From assembly GCA_013359255.1 (NCBI GenBank), contig JABWCF010000005.1, positions 62,001 through 126,000 on the forward strand: a stretch of 64,000 bases of DNA, written 5' to 3'. The position numbers and the translations under genes are program-made. Source of the DNA: Flavobacteriales bacterium. Lineage in GTDB: Bacteria; Bacteroidota; Bacteroidia; Flavobacteriales_E; Vicingaceae. Shown here piece after piece: positions 10,907 through 21,146 of this stretch (positions are counted from its first letter, which is position 1; each line of letters opens with the position of its first letter). The notes beneath the pieces are model-generated. The model ran no database searches. It was not told the origin of the DNA and saw nothing but the letters and a program-made list of their open reading frames with translations.

Positions 10907-10914
10907 TATCTTTG
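10907..10914 (+). promoter_or_regulatory. candidate Bacteroidota -7 element TATCTTTG upstream of thrS
   Basis: Matches TAnnTTTG; 33 nt upstream of the thrS ATG at 10948. Confidence 0.45.
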
Positions 10915-10937
10915 CCGTCCGTTTGTAAACGGACGGC
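10914..10937 (+). terminator. perfect 11-bp hairpin followed by T-run
   Basis: gccgtccgttt-gt-aaacggacggc then tttttt. Confidence 0.6.
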
Positions 10938-10947
10938 TTTTTTATTT

Positions 10948-12888
10948 ATGGAACAAATTAAAATTACATTTCCCGATGGCAAGGTAAAGGAGTACCCCAA
11001 AGGAGTTACTCCTTTTGAAATAGCCAAAAGTGTAAGCGAAGGCCTAGCACGCGAAGTAATAACCGCAAAAGTAAATGGTAAAACCGTAGAAACGGTTACA
11101 CCTATTAACAGTGATGCTTCTATTCAGCTCTATACATGGGAAAGTGAAGAAGGAAAACAAGTGTTCTGGCACTCTTCGGCACATATACTAGCACAAACAT
11201 TAGAGTTTTTTTATCCGGGCATAAAGCTTACCATAGGACCAGCCATAGAAAACGGATTTTATTATGATGTAGATTTAGGCGAAAAAAATATTTCCGAATC
11301 TGATTTTAAGAAAATAGAAGAAAAGTTTCTAGAATTTGCCCGTCAAAAAGCCGAGTTTAAAATCAAATCGGTTTCTAAATCCGATGCTCTAAACCTCTAT
11401 AACGAACAACAAAACGAATTTAAAATAGAGCTGATTGAAAACCTTACCGATGGCGAAATAACCTTTTGCGACCACTCTAACTTTACTGATTTATGCCGTG
11501 GAGGTCATTTACCCAATACAGGTTTTGTAAAAGCAGTAAAAATTACAAACGTAGCAGGTGCTTACTGGAGGGGAAATGAAAAAAATAAACAATTAACAAG
11601 GGTTTACGGTATTTCCTTTCCAAAACAAAAAATGTTGGAAGAATACCTTTTGCTTTTAGAAGAAGCTAAAAAAAGAGACCACAGAAAACTAGGAAAAGAG
11701 CTGGAATTATTTACCTTTTCGCAAAAAGTAGGTCAGGGTCTACCTCTTTGGCTACCCAAAGGAGCAGCCTTAAGAGAGCGACTCGAAAATTTTATGCGAA
11801 ATGCACAAAAAAAAGCCGGTTATGTTTCGGTAGTTACACCACACATTGGCAGTAAAGAGCTTTATGTAACTTCCGGGCACTACGAAAAATACGGAGCTGA
11901 CTCGTTTCAGCCTATACATACACCAGACGAAAACGAAGAATTTTTACTTAAGCCAATGAATTGCCCACATCATTGCGAAATTTTTAATTCTTCTCCAAAA
12001 TCATACAAAGATTTACCGCTTCGATTGGCCGAGTTTGGAACCGTTTATAGATACGAACAAAGCGGAGAACTTCATGGTCTTACCAGAGTGAGGGGGTTTA
12101 CTCAAGACGATGCCCATATTTTTTGCCGAAACGACCAAGTGGAAGATGAATTTAAAAAAGTGATAGATCTTGTGTTGTATGTATTTTCGGCCCTCGGATT
12201 TAACGACTATACAGCCCAAATATCTTTGCGCGACAAAGAAAATAGAGAAAAATACATAGGAACAGACGAAAATTGGGAAAAGGCAGAACAAGCCATTATT
12301 AATGCAGCTCATGATAAAGGATTAAAAACGGAGGTAGAATTCGGTGAAGCAGCATTTTATGGACCGAAACTCGATTTTATGGTAAAAGATGCATTAGGAA
12401 GAAAATGGCAATTAGGCACTATACAAGTAGATTATAATTTACCCGAACGGTTTAATTTAGAATACACCGGAAGCGATAATCAAAAACACCGCCCGGTAAT
12501 GATACATCGTGCACCTTTTGGTTCGATGGAAAGATTTGTAGCTGTACTAATAGAGCATTGCGGAGGAAATTTCCCCCTTTGGCTTAGCAACGAACAAGCC
12601 GTATTACTACCAATCAGCGAAAAATTTAATGAAAAAGCCCAAGAACTTTTAAATTTGCTAAATAATTACGATATTCGCGGCCTCGTTGACAATAGGAACG
12701 AAAAGATAGGTAAAAAAATTCGTGATGCAGAACTTAAAAAAGTGCCCTATATGCTTATTGTTGGCGAAAAAGAGGCAGAAACCAACACGTTGGCAGTTCG
12801 AAAACACGGAAAAGGAGATATGGGAGTTCTTACAGTTGAAGAGTTTGCCACAATGATTAAAAAAGAAATAAAAGAACATACTAATTAA
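10948..12888 (+). CDS. thrS: threonyl-tRNA synthetase
   Basis: TGS domain [56 protein letters not shown]; start trimmed to ATG at 10948. Confidence 0.96.
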   Translation: MEQIKITFPDGKVKEYPKGVTPFEIAKSVSEGLAREVITAKVNGKTVETVTPINSDASIQLYTWESEEGKQVFWHSSAHILAQTLEFFYPGIKLTIGPAIENGFYYDVDLGEKNISESDFKKIEEKFLEFARQKAEFKIKSVSKSDALNLYNEQQNEFKIELIENLTDGEITFCDHSNFTDLCRGGHLPNTGFVKAVKITNVAGAYWRGNEKNKQLTRVYGISFPKQKMLEEYLLLLEEAKKRDHRKLGKELELFTFSQKVGQGLPLWLPKGAALRERLENFMRNAQKKAGYVSVVTPHIGSKELYVTSGHYEKYGADSFQPIHTPDENEEFLLKPMNCPHHCEIFNSSPKSYKDLPLRLAEFGTVYRYEQSGELHGLTRVRGFTQDDAHIFCRNDQVEDEFKKVIDLVLYVFSALGFNDYTAQISLRDKENREKYIGTDENWEKAEQAIINAAHDKGLKTEVEFGEAAFYGPKLDFMVKDALGRKWQLGTIQVDYNLPERFNLEYTGSDNQKHRPVMIHRAPFGSMERFVAVLIEHCGGNFPLWLSNEQAVLLPISEKFNEKAQELLNLLNNYDIRGLVDNRNEKIGKKIRDAELKKVPYMLIVGEKEAETNTLAVRKHGKGDMGVLTVEEFATMIKKEIKEHTN

Positions 12889-12906
12889 AATTAAGGAGGC
12901 TTAACT

Positions 12907-13464
12907 ATAATACAGAAAAACGATTTTCAGCGGAGAAGTTTCCAACGTAAAAGCGAAGAGTTACATCGTATTAACCACAGAATTACGGCAAAGGAAGTAC
13001 GTGTAGTGGGCGAAGGAATAGTATCGGCCGTTTACCTTGTTGCGGAAGCCATAAAAATGGCCGAAGATATGGAAATGGATTTGGTAGAAATTTCACCTTC
13101 TGCCACACCTCCGGTTTGTAAAATAATAGATTATAAAAAATTTTTATACGACCAAAAAAAGAAACAAAAGGAAATTAAAGCAAAAACGGTTAAGACGGTT
13201 ATAAAAGAATTGCGTTTTGGACCAAACACCGATGACCATGATTTTGCATTTAAGCTGAAACATGCCATTAATTTTATAGAAGAAAATGCAAAAATTAAGG
13301 CGTATGTTTTTTTTAAGGGTAGAAGTATTATGTTTAGCGAACAAGGAAGAGAAGTGCTTGCCAGATTAGCCAAGGAATTAGATGAAATAGCAGTGGTAGA
13401 AAGTATGCCAAAGCTTGAAGGAAAACGGATGATAATGATGTTAGCTCCCAAAAAAAAGAAGTAA
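12907..13464 (+). CDS. infC: translation initiation factor IF-3, likely ATA start codon
   Basis: Upstream in-frame translation [37 protein letters not shown] matches the IF3 N-domain; no ATG/GTG/TTG between stop at 12892 and GTG 13006; AAGGAGG at 12893-12899. Confidence 0.88.
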   Translation: MIQKNDFQRRSFQRKSEELHRINHRITAKEVRVVGEGIVSAVYLVAEAIKMAEDMEMDLVEISPSATPPVCKIIDYKKFLYDQKKKQKEIKAKTVKTVIKELRFGPNTDDHDFAFKLKHAINFIEENAKIKAYVFFKGRSIMFSEQGREVLARLAKELDEIAVVESMPKLEGKRMIMMLAPKKKK

Positions 13465-13500
13465 ATCATAAAAAACAAATAACTATAAACTACACACACA

Positions 13501-13695
13501 ATGCCTAAAATGAAAGCCAACTCGAGTGCAAAAAAAAGGTTTAGTATAACCGGCACCGGGAAGATTAAAAGAAAACACGCTTTTAAAAGTCACATTCTTA
13601 CAAAGAAGTCTAAAAAGCGTAAAAGGGCGTTAACCAATAGTGGTTTGGTTCACAAAGGAGATGAAAATAATATTAAATTCCTGCTTTGTATCTAA
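13501..13695 (+). CDS. rpmI: 50S ribosomal protein L35
   Basis: [42 protein letters not shown]. Confidence 0.95.
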   Translation: MPKMKANSSAKKRFSITGTGKIKRKHAFKSHILTKKSKKRKRALTNSGLVHKGDENNIKFLLCI

Positions 13696-13740
13696 TTAAA
13701 TAGATTGGTTAACGTAAAATTAAAATTATTTATTAACCCC

Positions 13741-13787
13741 GGTAATAAGCCCTTAAAGAGTTCCTGATAAAGGAAACGCTTACTACC
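13741..13787 (+). promoter_or_regulatory. structured rplT leader candidate
   Basis: Outer near-repeat ggtaataagc/gcttactacc (9/10) enclosing ttcct/aggaa inner stem just before the rplT ATG. Confidence 0.35.
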
Positions 13788-13804
13788 AAAAAACGTAAAA
13801 AAAA

Positions 13805-14152
13805 ATGCCACGTTCAAAAAATGCAGTTGCTTCGAAAGCGCGAAGAAAGAAAATTTTAAAACAAGCCAAAGGGTACTTTGGTAGAAGAAAAAATGTACTA
13901 ACGGTAGCTAAAAATGCCGTAGAAAGAGGTCTGAATTTCGCTTATTCAGGTCGCAAACAAAAGAAACGGTTATATAGAGGAATTTGGATACAGCGTATCA
14001 ATGCGGCAGTTAGAGAGCATGGTATGTCATATTCGGAGTTCATTGGTGCGGTAAATAAGAAGGGAATAAACATTAATCGTAAAGTATTGGCTGATTTGGC
14101 TTTAAATAATCCGGAAGCGTTCAAAGCAATCGTAGACTCTGTTAAATCTTAA
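13805..14152 (+). CDS. rplT: 50S ribosomal protein L20
   Basis: [42 protein letters not shown]. Confidence 0.96.
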   Translation: MPRSKNAVASKARRKKILKQAKGYFGRRKNVLTVAKNAVERGLNFAYSGRKQKKRLYRGIWIQRINAAVREHGMSYSEFIGAVNKKGININRKVLADLALNNPEAFKAIVDSVKS

Positions 14153-14169
14153 GAGAAGAATATTCTTAA

Positions 14170-14207
14170 AATAAAAAAAGACAGCATAGAGGCTGTCTTT
14201 TTTTATT
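14170..14207. terminator. bidirectional intrinsic terminator between rplT and DUF3276 gene
   Basis: Perfect 16-bp inverted repeat aataaaaaaagacagc-atagag-gctgtctttttttatt between convergent genes. Confidence 0.85.
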
Positions 14208-14223
14208 ATTTTTTGTTTAAATC

Positions 14224-14589
14224 TTATTTTCCTAAGTCGTCAAAATCTACATCAGAAAATCCGTTTCCTTCTTTTGCTGAAGAATGATTTTCTATTGTTG
14301 CACCACTTTGTTGAAGCAGTTCGTCAATTTTTTCTACGGTTTCATTTAATCCTTCCGAAAATTTTTCAAAATCTTCTTTATACAAGAATATCTTGTGTTT
14401 TTCATAAAAGAATTTTCCGTTTTCCTGATTGAATCTTTTTTTACTTTCCGTAATGGTTAAGTAAAAATCATTCCCTTTGGTAGCTTTTACATCAAAGAAA
14501 TAAGTGCGTTTACCTGCACGCACAACCTTAGAGTACACTTCGTCTCCTCTTCGTTCCTTTTCTTGACCGTTAAATCCGTTTTCTTCCAT
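14224..14589 (-). CDS. DUF3276 / PUR-alpha-like nucleic-acid-binding protein
   Basis: EVYSKVVRAGKRTYFFDVKATKGNDFYLTITESKKRF. Confidence 0.8.
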   Translation of the reverse strand: MEENGFNGQEKERRGDEVYSKVVRAGKRTYFFDVKATKGNDFYLTITESKKRFNQENGKFFYEKHKIFLYKEDFEKFSEGLNETVEKIDELLQQSGATIENHSSAKEGNGFSDVDFDDLGK

Positions 14590-14745
14590 CTTTTTAAGTT
14601 TTAATGATACTTATACTATGTCAAATATAATTATTCGTACCGAAATAATCGCAATTAAGCGAAAAAAAAACATCATTTGTGGAAAAAATAAATTCAGAAG
14701 AATAAAAATCATCTTAATTTAACAAATCAAGTGGCCTTAATATCA

Positions 14746-16533
14746 TTAAGTTACATTTTCTAGCAATTGTTTTTTGTATATCCCTGCATATATACCGTTT
14801 AGAGCCATCAATTCTTCATGATTCCCCTTTTCTTTAATGCTTCCGTTGTGTATAACTAGTATACAATCGGCATTTTTAACTCCAGAAATACGATGGCTTA
14901 TAATGAGCGATGTTTTGTGTTGCATTTCATGTTCCAGATTTTTAAGTATTTCCTCTTCTGTTTCTGTATCTACGGCCGAAAGGCAATCGTCAAACAGTAA
15001 AATTTTCGGTTTATGAATGATGGCTCTGGAAATAGAAACCCTTTGTTTTTGTCCACCCGATAAGGTAATACCTCTTTCGCCTAATAGGGTTTCCATTCCT
15101 TTAGGGAAGCTCATTATATTATCATAAATAGCTGCATCTTTAGCTGCTTTAATAATTTCTTCCTCGTTGGGTAAGCGTTTGCTAAATCCAAAAGCAATAT
15201 TATTTTTTATGGTATCCGAAAATAAAAAAACTTCCTGAGGAACAAATCCAATAGAACTTCTTATGTTATTCAGATTATGCTCTTTTATATTTATTCCATC
15301 AATCAAAATTTCGCCCGATGTAACATCATATAGCCGTAAAATCAACTGAGCAATAGTAGATTTTCCGGCCCCTGTTCTTCCTACAATTGCAACTTTTTGA
15401 CCTTGTTCAATAATAAACGATATGTTTTTAAGTGCCTCAATATTTGAGTCGGGATAGACAAAACGTACATTTTTAAATTCTATTTTTCCTTTAATCACCC
15501 TTTCTTCGTTGGAAGCATTGGTTATATCTGGTTTTTCATTTAAAAATTCATTTATTCTTTCTTGAGAGGCGGCTGCACGTTGAATTAAAGAAGTAACCCA
15601 ACCTAGCGAAGTTACAGGCCAAATAAGCATATTTACATATATTACAAACTCCGCAATATTTCCATAGCTAATGTTTCCAGCAATAGCCTCTTTGCCCCCA
15701 ATGTATATTGTAAGTATAGTGCTTAATCCAATTAATAAGATCATTAATGGATGAAAGAGGGCATTTATTTTTACTAAACCAAGCGTAAAAGTTTTATATT
15801 CCAAATTTTCTTTTTGAAAAGAGTGGGCAGTTTGTTTTTCCTTCACAAAGGCTTTAATAATACGTATACCAGAAAATGTTTCTTGCGATAATGTAGATAA
15901 ATAAGAAAGCTGTTTTTGTACCTGCTCACTTTTTTTATTTATGGCATTGCTTACGAAATAAATAAGAATGGCTAAAATAGGAAGAGGAGCTAAAACATAA
16001 AAAGTTAGTTTGGCATTGATATTTATCATGGTAGCGACTACGAGTATAAACAGAGTAACCAAATTTAGAGTGTACATAATTCCTGGTCCTAAGTACATTC
16101 TAACCCTGCTCACGTCTTCCGAGATGCGGTTCATTATATCGCCTGTATTATTTCTTCGGTAAAAGGAGGTGTTTAGATTTTGATAATGATTAAAAATTTC
16201 GTTTTTCAGGTCGTATTCTATAAGTCTCGACATTACAATAATGCTCTGCCGGGTAAAAAAAGTAAACAATCCTTTTAACAGCGACATAAGTAATACCAAA
16301 AAACCGTACCAGATGGCTGCTTTAATAATTGCCTCTTTTTTTAATAATTTGTCGGTTTCGTTTGCAATAAGGTTGTATTGTTTTATAGATTCACCCGAAA
16401 AATCAAATGCTTCACGGATATATTGTGCCGGGTAGATTGCAAAGATATTAGAAACAATTACAAAAAAGGTTCCCAACAATAAATGGTATTTATATTTAAA
16501 TAGGTATTTATTTAAGTACGAAAGCGATTTCAT
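14746..16533 (-). CDS. ABC transporter ATP-binding/permease (MsbA-like exporter)
   Basis: N-term TM domain; Walker A GRTGAGKST, LSGGQKQRVSISRAI signature, Walker B ILLFDDCLSAVD. Confidence 0.93.
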   Translation of the reverse strand: MKSLSYLNKYLFKYKYHLLLGTFFVIVSNIFAIYPAQYIREAFDFSGESIKQYNLIANETDKLLKKEAIIKAAIWYGFLVLLMSLLKGLFTFFTRQSIIVMSRLIEYDLKNEIFNHYQNLNTSFYRRNNTGDIMNRISEDVSRVRMYLGPGIMYTLNLVTLFILVVATMININAKLTFYVLAPLPILAILIYFVSNAINKKSEQVQKQLSYLSTLSQETFSGIRIIKAFVKEKQTAHSFQKENLEYKTFTLGLVKINALFHPLMILLIGLSTILTIYIGGKEAIAGNISYGNIAEFVIYVNMLIWPVTSLGWVTSLIQRAAASQERINEFLNEKPDITNASNEERVIKGKIEFKNVRFVYPDSNIEALKNISFIIEQGQKVAIVGRTGAGKSTIAQLILRLYDVTSGEILIDGINIKEHNLNNIRSSIGFVPQEVFLFSDTIKNNIAFGFSKRLPNEEEIIKAAKDAAIYDNIMSFPKGMETLLGERGITLSGGQKQRVSISRAIIHKPKILLFDDCLSAVDTETEEEILKNLEHEMQHKTSLIISHRISGVKNADCILVIHNGSIKEKGNHEELMALNGIYAGIYKKQLLENVT

Positions 16534-16560
16534 AAAAACAATTGAATGGAAAAATATTTC

Positions 16561-16568
16561 TACTTTTG
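16561..16568 (+). promoter_or_regulatory. candidate -7 element TACTTTTG
   Basis: TAnnTTTG match; TTG at 16542-16544 with ~16-nt spacer; upstream of the dehydrogenase gene. Confidence 0.45.
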
Positions 16569-16637
16569 CCCCTGTTATTTGTACTGCGAAATTAGCTATT
16601 ATCCATTTAATCTTTTTTAATTGTAGAAATTAAACCT

Positions 16638-17744
16638 ATGTTGAAAGTAAGCGAAAATAAAACCACTTTATTATCTGAAAACTCTGTAATAGCGCAGATG
16701 AGTACATTTGATCATGAACAAGTATTGTTTTGTCAGGATAATGCTACGGGGCTAAAAGCTATTATAGCCGTTCACAATACGGTGCTAGGTCCGGCTTTGG
16801 GTGGCACGCGCATGTGGAAATACAACAACGAAATGGAAGCCTTAAACGATGTTCTGCGTTTATCGAGAGGGATGACCTATAAAGCGGCCATCACAGGCCT
16901 TAATCTTGGAGGAGGAAAAGCCGTAATTATCGGTGATTCGTACACCCAAAAGTCGGAAGCCTTAATGAGAAGATTTGGAAAATTTGTAGAAAGCTTGGGT
17001 GGAAAATATATTACAGCCGAAGATGTAGGAATCTCTACCAAAGACATGGAATACGTGAAAATGGAAACAGATTATGTTTCGGGTTTGCCTGTTTCGTTAG
17101 GCGGAAGTGGAGATCCCTCGCCAGTTACGGCCTTTGGAGTATATATGGGAATGAAAGCTGCTGCAAAAGAGCTAACAGGAAGCGATAGTTTAACAGGTAA
17201 AAAGGTAATGGTACAAGGAGTTGGGCATGTAGGTCAGGTATTAGTAGATTATTTAGCAAAAGAAAATGCAAAAGTGTTTGTTGCAGATATAAACGAGTTG
17301 CGGGTTAAAGAAGTAGCCGAAAAATATAAGGCAACTGTTATAAATGGAGACGATGTGTTTGATGTAGATATGGACATCTATGCACCTTGTGCATTAGGGG
17401 CAACTATTAACGATAATACGTTAACTCGATTAAAGTGTTCTATTATTGCCGGAGCGGCCAATAATCAGCTTGCCGATGAAAAAGTACATGGAGTAAAGGT
17501 AATGGATAAGGGAATCATATACGCCCCTGATTTTTTAATTAATGCAGGAGGTTTAATTAATGTAAACTCTGAAGTAGAAGGTTATGGCAGAGAAAGATCC
17601 ATGGAGATGGCATCAAATATTTACAACACAACTTTGGATATTATAAAAAAATCAAAATCAGAAAACATCCCTACCTATTTAGCCGCAAACCAAATGGCCG
17701 AAAATAGAATAGAAGCCATAGGGAAAGTGAAATTACCATACTAA
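16638..17744 (+). CDS. Glu/Leu/Phe/Val dehydrogenase (leucine dehydrogenase-like)
   Basis: GPALGGTRMW, GGGKAVIIGD, VQGVGHVGQVLVDYL, IIAGAANNQL. Confidence 0.9.
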   Translation: MLKVSENKTTLLSENSVIAQMSTFDHEQVLFCQDNATGLKAIIAVHNTVLGPALGGTRMWKYNNEMEALNDVLRLSRGMTYKAAITGLNLGGGKAVIIGDSYTQKSEALMRRFGKFVESLGGKYITAEDVGISTKDMEYVKMETDYVSGLPVSLGGSGDPSPVTAFGVYMGMKAAAKELTGSDSLTGKKVMVQGVGHVGQVLVDYLAKENAKVFVADINELRVKEVAEKYKATVINGDDVFDVDMDIYAPCALGATINDNTLTRLKCSIIAGAANNQLADEKVHGVKVMDKGIIYAPDFLINAGGLINVNSEVEGYGRERSMEMASNIYNTTLDIIKKSKSENIPTYLAANQMAENRIEAIGKVKLPY

Positions 17745-17767
17745 ATTTAAATCAGGTTCTTTTTAAT

Positions 17768-18718
17768 ATGTTGAGCAGAAGGTTGCAGCGAATTAAGGTA
17801 TTACAGGCTTTGTATGCATTTTTTCAATCAGATAATACAGAAATTCAAAAAGCCGAAAACGAACTTTTTTTGAGTTTAAACAGAGTGTACGAGTTATATA
17901 TCTATTTTTTGTTACTCCCTATAGATGTTGTGGGAGTTGCTAGTCAAAAAATAGAAGATTACAAGCAGAAAATATTACCCACTAAAGAGGATTTAAATCC
18001 TAATCTGAAATTCGTAAACAACAGATTAATTTCAGCAATAGCAAATAATATTCAACTTAAAACATTTGCTGAGAACAAAAAAATATCGTGGCAGTTGTAC
18101 GATGAGGAAATTCGGAAATTTTTTAATTTAATTAAGCAGAGTGATGAGTATCAAATTTATATGAACTCAGAAAATAATTCGTTTGAAGAAGATCGAAAAA
18201 TTTTAATAGACCTCTACAAAATTTTATTGCCACAATTTGAATTGATTTTCGACAAGTTTCAGGAAAAAAGCATCTATTGGAATTTAGAAGATATTGATTA
18301 TGCTCTTATGTTGTGTATAAAAACATTTGAAGCATGCGAAAAAGAAACTCAACAGTTAAATGTAATGCCTATTTACAAAGACGATGAAGATGATACGGCC
18401 TTTATTAAAAATTTATTTAGAAAAACGATTTTACACAATACCGAAAACGAAGTATACATTAGTGATAAAACAAAAAATTGGGAAATAGAACGCATTGCGT
18501 TAATTGATATTATACTCATGAAAATGGCTATTACCGAATTATTATATTTTAGCTCAGTGCCAATTAAAGTTACCCTAAACGAATATATAGAAATTTCAAA
18601 ATTATATAGCTCGCCAAACAGTAAAGTGTTTATTAATGGTATTTTGGATAAATTAGTAGCCGATTTTAAATCAAAAAAAATAATTAATAAACAAGGAAGA
18701 GGTTTAATTGATAAATAA
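17768..18718 (+). CDS. nusB: transcription antitermination factor NusB (long Bacteroidota form)
   Basis: MLSRRLQRIKVLQALYAFF N-term; C-term NusB fold segment IERIALIDIILMKMAITELLYFSSVPIKVTLNEYIEISKLYSSPNSKVFINGILDKL. Confidence 0.88.
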   Translation: MLSRRLQRIKVLQALYAFFQSDNTEIQKAENELFLSLNRVYELYIYFLLLPIDVVGVASQKIEDYKQKILPTKEDLNPNLKFVNNRLISAIANNIQLKTFAENKKISWQLYDEEIRKFFNLIKQSDEYQIYMNSENNSFEEDRKILIDLYKILLPQFELIFDKFQEKSIYWNLEDIDYALMLCIKTFEACEKETQQLNVMPIYKDDEDDTAFIKNLFRKTILHNTENEVYISDKTKNWEIERIALIDIILMKMAITELLYFSSVPIKVTLNEYIEISKLYSSPNSKVFINGILDKLVADFKSKKIINKQGRGLIDK

Positions 18719-18725
18719 AAAAAAC

Positions 18726-19181
18726 ATGAAAAAAATTGCACTTATTTCGTTCATTATGGTTCTATTTTTCGCTTCATGCGAAAATAAAGAAAGCGAGATT
18801 TCGTCTGATTTAATTAATAATTCAAACACGGCTTCAGAAGTAGATCCGGAGCATATGCCGGTAATTACTTTCGATAATGAGGTGTACGATTTTGGAGAAA
18901 TTGTACAGGGAGAAAAAGTAAATCACTCATTTACATTCAAAAACACAGGAAATGCCGATTTGCTTATTTCATCGGCTCAGGGCAGTTGCGGGTGCACCGT
19001 ACCAACCTGGCCAAAAAATCCGATTAAACCGGGTGAAACAGGGAAAATTGATGTAGAATTTGATTCAAACGGCAAACAAGGAAAACAAAATAAAACGGTA
19101 ACCTTAGTGGCTAATACATTGCCAAATACAACCGTAATTGCTATTAAAGGAGAAATATTATTACCTGAAGAAAAAAAATAA
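18726..19181 (+). CDS. DUF1573 domain lipoprotein
   Basis: Start trimmed to MKKIALISF; lipobox FFASC; FDFGEIVQGEKVNHSFTFKNTGNADLLISSAQGSCGCTVP-type core. Confidence 0.85.
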   Translation: MKKIALISFIMVLFFASCENKESEISSDLINNSNTASEVDPEHMPVITFDNEVYDFGEIVQGEKVNHSFTFKNTGNADLLISSAQGSCGCTVPTWPKNPIKPGETGKIDVEFDSNGKQGKQNKTVTLVANTLPNTTVIAIKGEILLPEEKK

Positions 19182-19206
19182 CCATTTATAAATAAAACAA
19201 AATCGT

Positions 19207-19539
19207 ATGAAATTATTATCGATACTATTAATGGCACCACCTCAAGGAGAGGGCGGTGGCGGAGGAGCCATGCAATCACTCATTATGTTTGGATTGATTA
19301 TTATTGTGTTCTACTTTTTTATGATTCGCCCTCAAATGAAAAAAGCAAAAGAGGCTAAAAAGTTTAGAGAAACTTTAGACAAAGGAGATAAAATAGTAAC
19401 CATAGGAGGCATTCATGGTAAAGTAGCCGAAATAAAAGAAACAACCATTATAATAGAAGTAGAGGGTGGTATGCGTTTAAAGGTTGAAAAGGCTGCTATT
19501 TCGCCCGAATATACAGGCCAGTTAGAGCAAAAGAAATAA
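19207..19539 (+). CDS. yajC: preprotein translocase subunit YajC
   Basis: Single [39 protein letters not shown]. Confidence 0.93.
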   Translation: MKLLSILLMAPPQGEGGGGGAMQSLIMFGLIIIVFYFFMIRPQMKKAKEAKKFRETLDKGDKIVTIGGIHGKVAEIKETTIIIEVEGGMRLKVEKAAISPEYTGQLEQKK

Positions 19540-19542
19540 AAG

Positions 19543-19558
19543 GGGATTAGCTAATCCC
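19543..19558. repeat. perfect 16-nt palindrome between yajC and ybbR
   Basis: gggattag|ctaatccc. Confidence 0.6.
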
Positions 19559-19566
19559 TTCTTGTT

Positions 19567-20556
19567 GTGAAAACAGATGTACAAATAAACAAGTCTGAAA
19601 AATCGTATCTTTTCCGTTTTAACAAGCGTGTTTATGTGTACTTGATAAGTGTTCTTTTAGCTTCACTCTTTTGGTTTCTAAACGCGTTAGAAAAAACATA
19701 TTTTGTTTTTGTTCATTTTCCCGTTACATACACGGGGATACCTGCCGGAAAAATGGTATTAAACGAATTACCCCCCCAAGTTAAAATACAAATTTCAGGG
19801 AAGGGATTTAATCTGTTGCCCATCACATTATTAAATAAAAACAATAAACTATCAATCGACTTTTCGCAAGTTGAATTTAATAAAAAAAGTGAGGAGATAT
19901 ATCGAATTTCTGCAAGCGATTTAATAGAGCAAGTTAAAAATGATATACCATCGAATGTAAAAATAAATACTCTCAACCCCGATACTATTTTTTTGCATTT
20001 AAACGAAAAATACAGTAAAACAGTGCCCGTAAAACCACTATTTCATGCTGTTTTTAAAGACCAATTTAGTTTTAGTGACACCTTAAAAATTACTCCATCA
20101 CATATTAAATTATATGGCCATAAAAAGGAATTAGATAAAATAAATGTATTGTATACAGATAGTTTTTATATTAAATATCCCGAAAAGAAATTAACTGTAA
20201 ATGTTGGTTTACAAACCATATCAGGCCATTTGGAATTAGAAACAAACAAAGTGGAAATTGTTATACCGATAGAGAAGCTTACCGAAAAAAAAATAAGAGT
20301 TCCGGTGCAAGCTATAAATTTGCCCGATACGATTCAAATAAAAACTTTTCCTCAGTGGATAGAATTATCCTTGTTGGTTCCTCTGAGTAAGTATGACGCA
20401 ATAGATGAATCTCAAATAGAATTAACAGTTGATTATTTAGAGTATTCGGAAAAAAAGAAATCCCGATTATTGGTAAAAATTCAAAAGAAACCTGAATTTG
20501 TAATAATCAATCACACAAAACCCGAAAAGGTTGAATTTATAGTAAAAAGAAAATGA
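19567..20556 (+). CDS. YbbR-like domain protein, GTG start
   Basis: Single N-terminal TM then YbbR-like repeats; yajC-ybbR-coaE order. Confidence 0.75.
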   Translation: MKTDVQINKSEKSYLFRFNKRVYVYLISVLLASLFWFLNALEKTYFVFVHFPVTYTGIPAGKMVLNELPPQVKIQISGKGFNLLPITLLNKNNKLSIDFSQVEFNKKSEEIYRISASDLIEQVKNDIPSNVKINTLNPDTIFLHLNEKYSKTVPVKPLFHAVFKDQFSFSDTLKITPSHIKLYGHKKELDKINVLYTDSFYIKYPEKKLTVNVGLQTISGHLELETNKVEIVIPIEKLTEKKIRVPVQAINLPDTIQIKTFPQWIELSLLVPLSKYDAIDESQIELTVDYLEYSEKKKSRLLVKIQKKPEFVIINHTKPEKVEFIVKRK

Positions 20557-21146
20557 TAAAAGTAGGTGTTACCGGAGGTATTGGAAGCGGAAAAAGCATG
20601 GTGTGTAAGATATTCGAGACCTTGCAGATTCCCGTTTTTTATGCCGATTTGGTGGCCAAAGAAATTGCCGTAAATGATTTACAAGTGGTAGAGCAAATAA
20701 AACAAAATTTTGGCAAAAATATATATACCTCTCAAGGAGAACTTAACCGAAAAATACTTTCTGAAATAGTTTTTAATAGTGAAAGCAAACTACAACTTTT
20801 AAATCAAATTATACACCCAGCTGTAGCCAAGGCTTTCAATAATTTTGAAAACAAAAATAACAATGCTCCTTATATTGTAAAAGAGGCTGCTATACTAATT
20901 GAATCCGGAGCTTATAAAAATATAGATAAGATTATTGTAATTACCGCTCCACTTAAACAAAGAATAGAGAGAGTAATGAAACGAGACGGAGTGTTGGAAC
21001 AAGATGTGTTACAAAGAATAAGCAAGCAATTTCCAGAAGAAAAATTAATTCAGTTTGCCCACTTTGTTGTAAACAATAAAGATGGAGCTATGTTGTTGCC
21101 GCAGATAATAGAAATTCATCGCTTAATACTAAATGAACCATCCTAA
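20553..21146 (+). CDS. coaE: dephospho-CoA kinase
   Basis: MIKVGVTGGIGSGKSMVCKIF, YADLVAKE, VVNN near C-term. Confidence 0.94.
   Translation: MIKVGVTGGIGSGKSMVCKIFETLQIPVFYADLVAKEIAVNDLQVVEQIKQNFGKNIYTSQGELNRKILSEIVFNSESKLQLLNQIIHPAVAKAFNNFENKNNNAPYIVKEAAILIESGAYKNIDKIIVITAPLKQRIERVMKRDGVLEQDVLQRISKQFPEEKLIQFAHFVVNNKDGAMLLPQIIEIHRLILNEPS

Noticed and set aside
13006-13464. infC starting at GTG 13006 as in the ORF track
   Set aside because: It would remove conserved IF3 N-domain residues; upstream in-frame sequence is clearly IF3.
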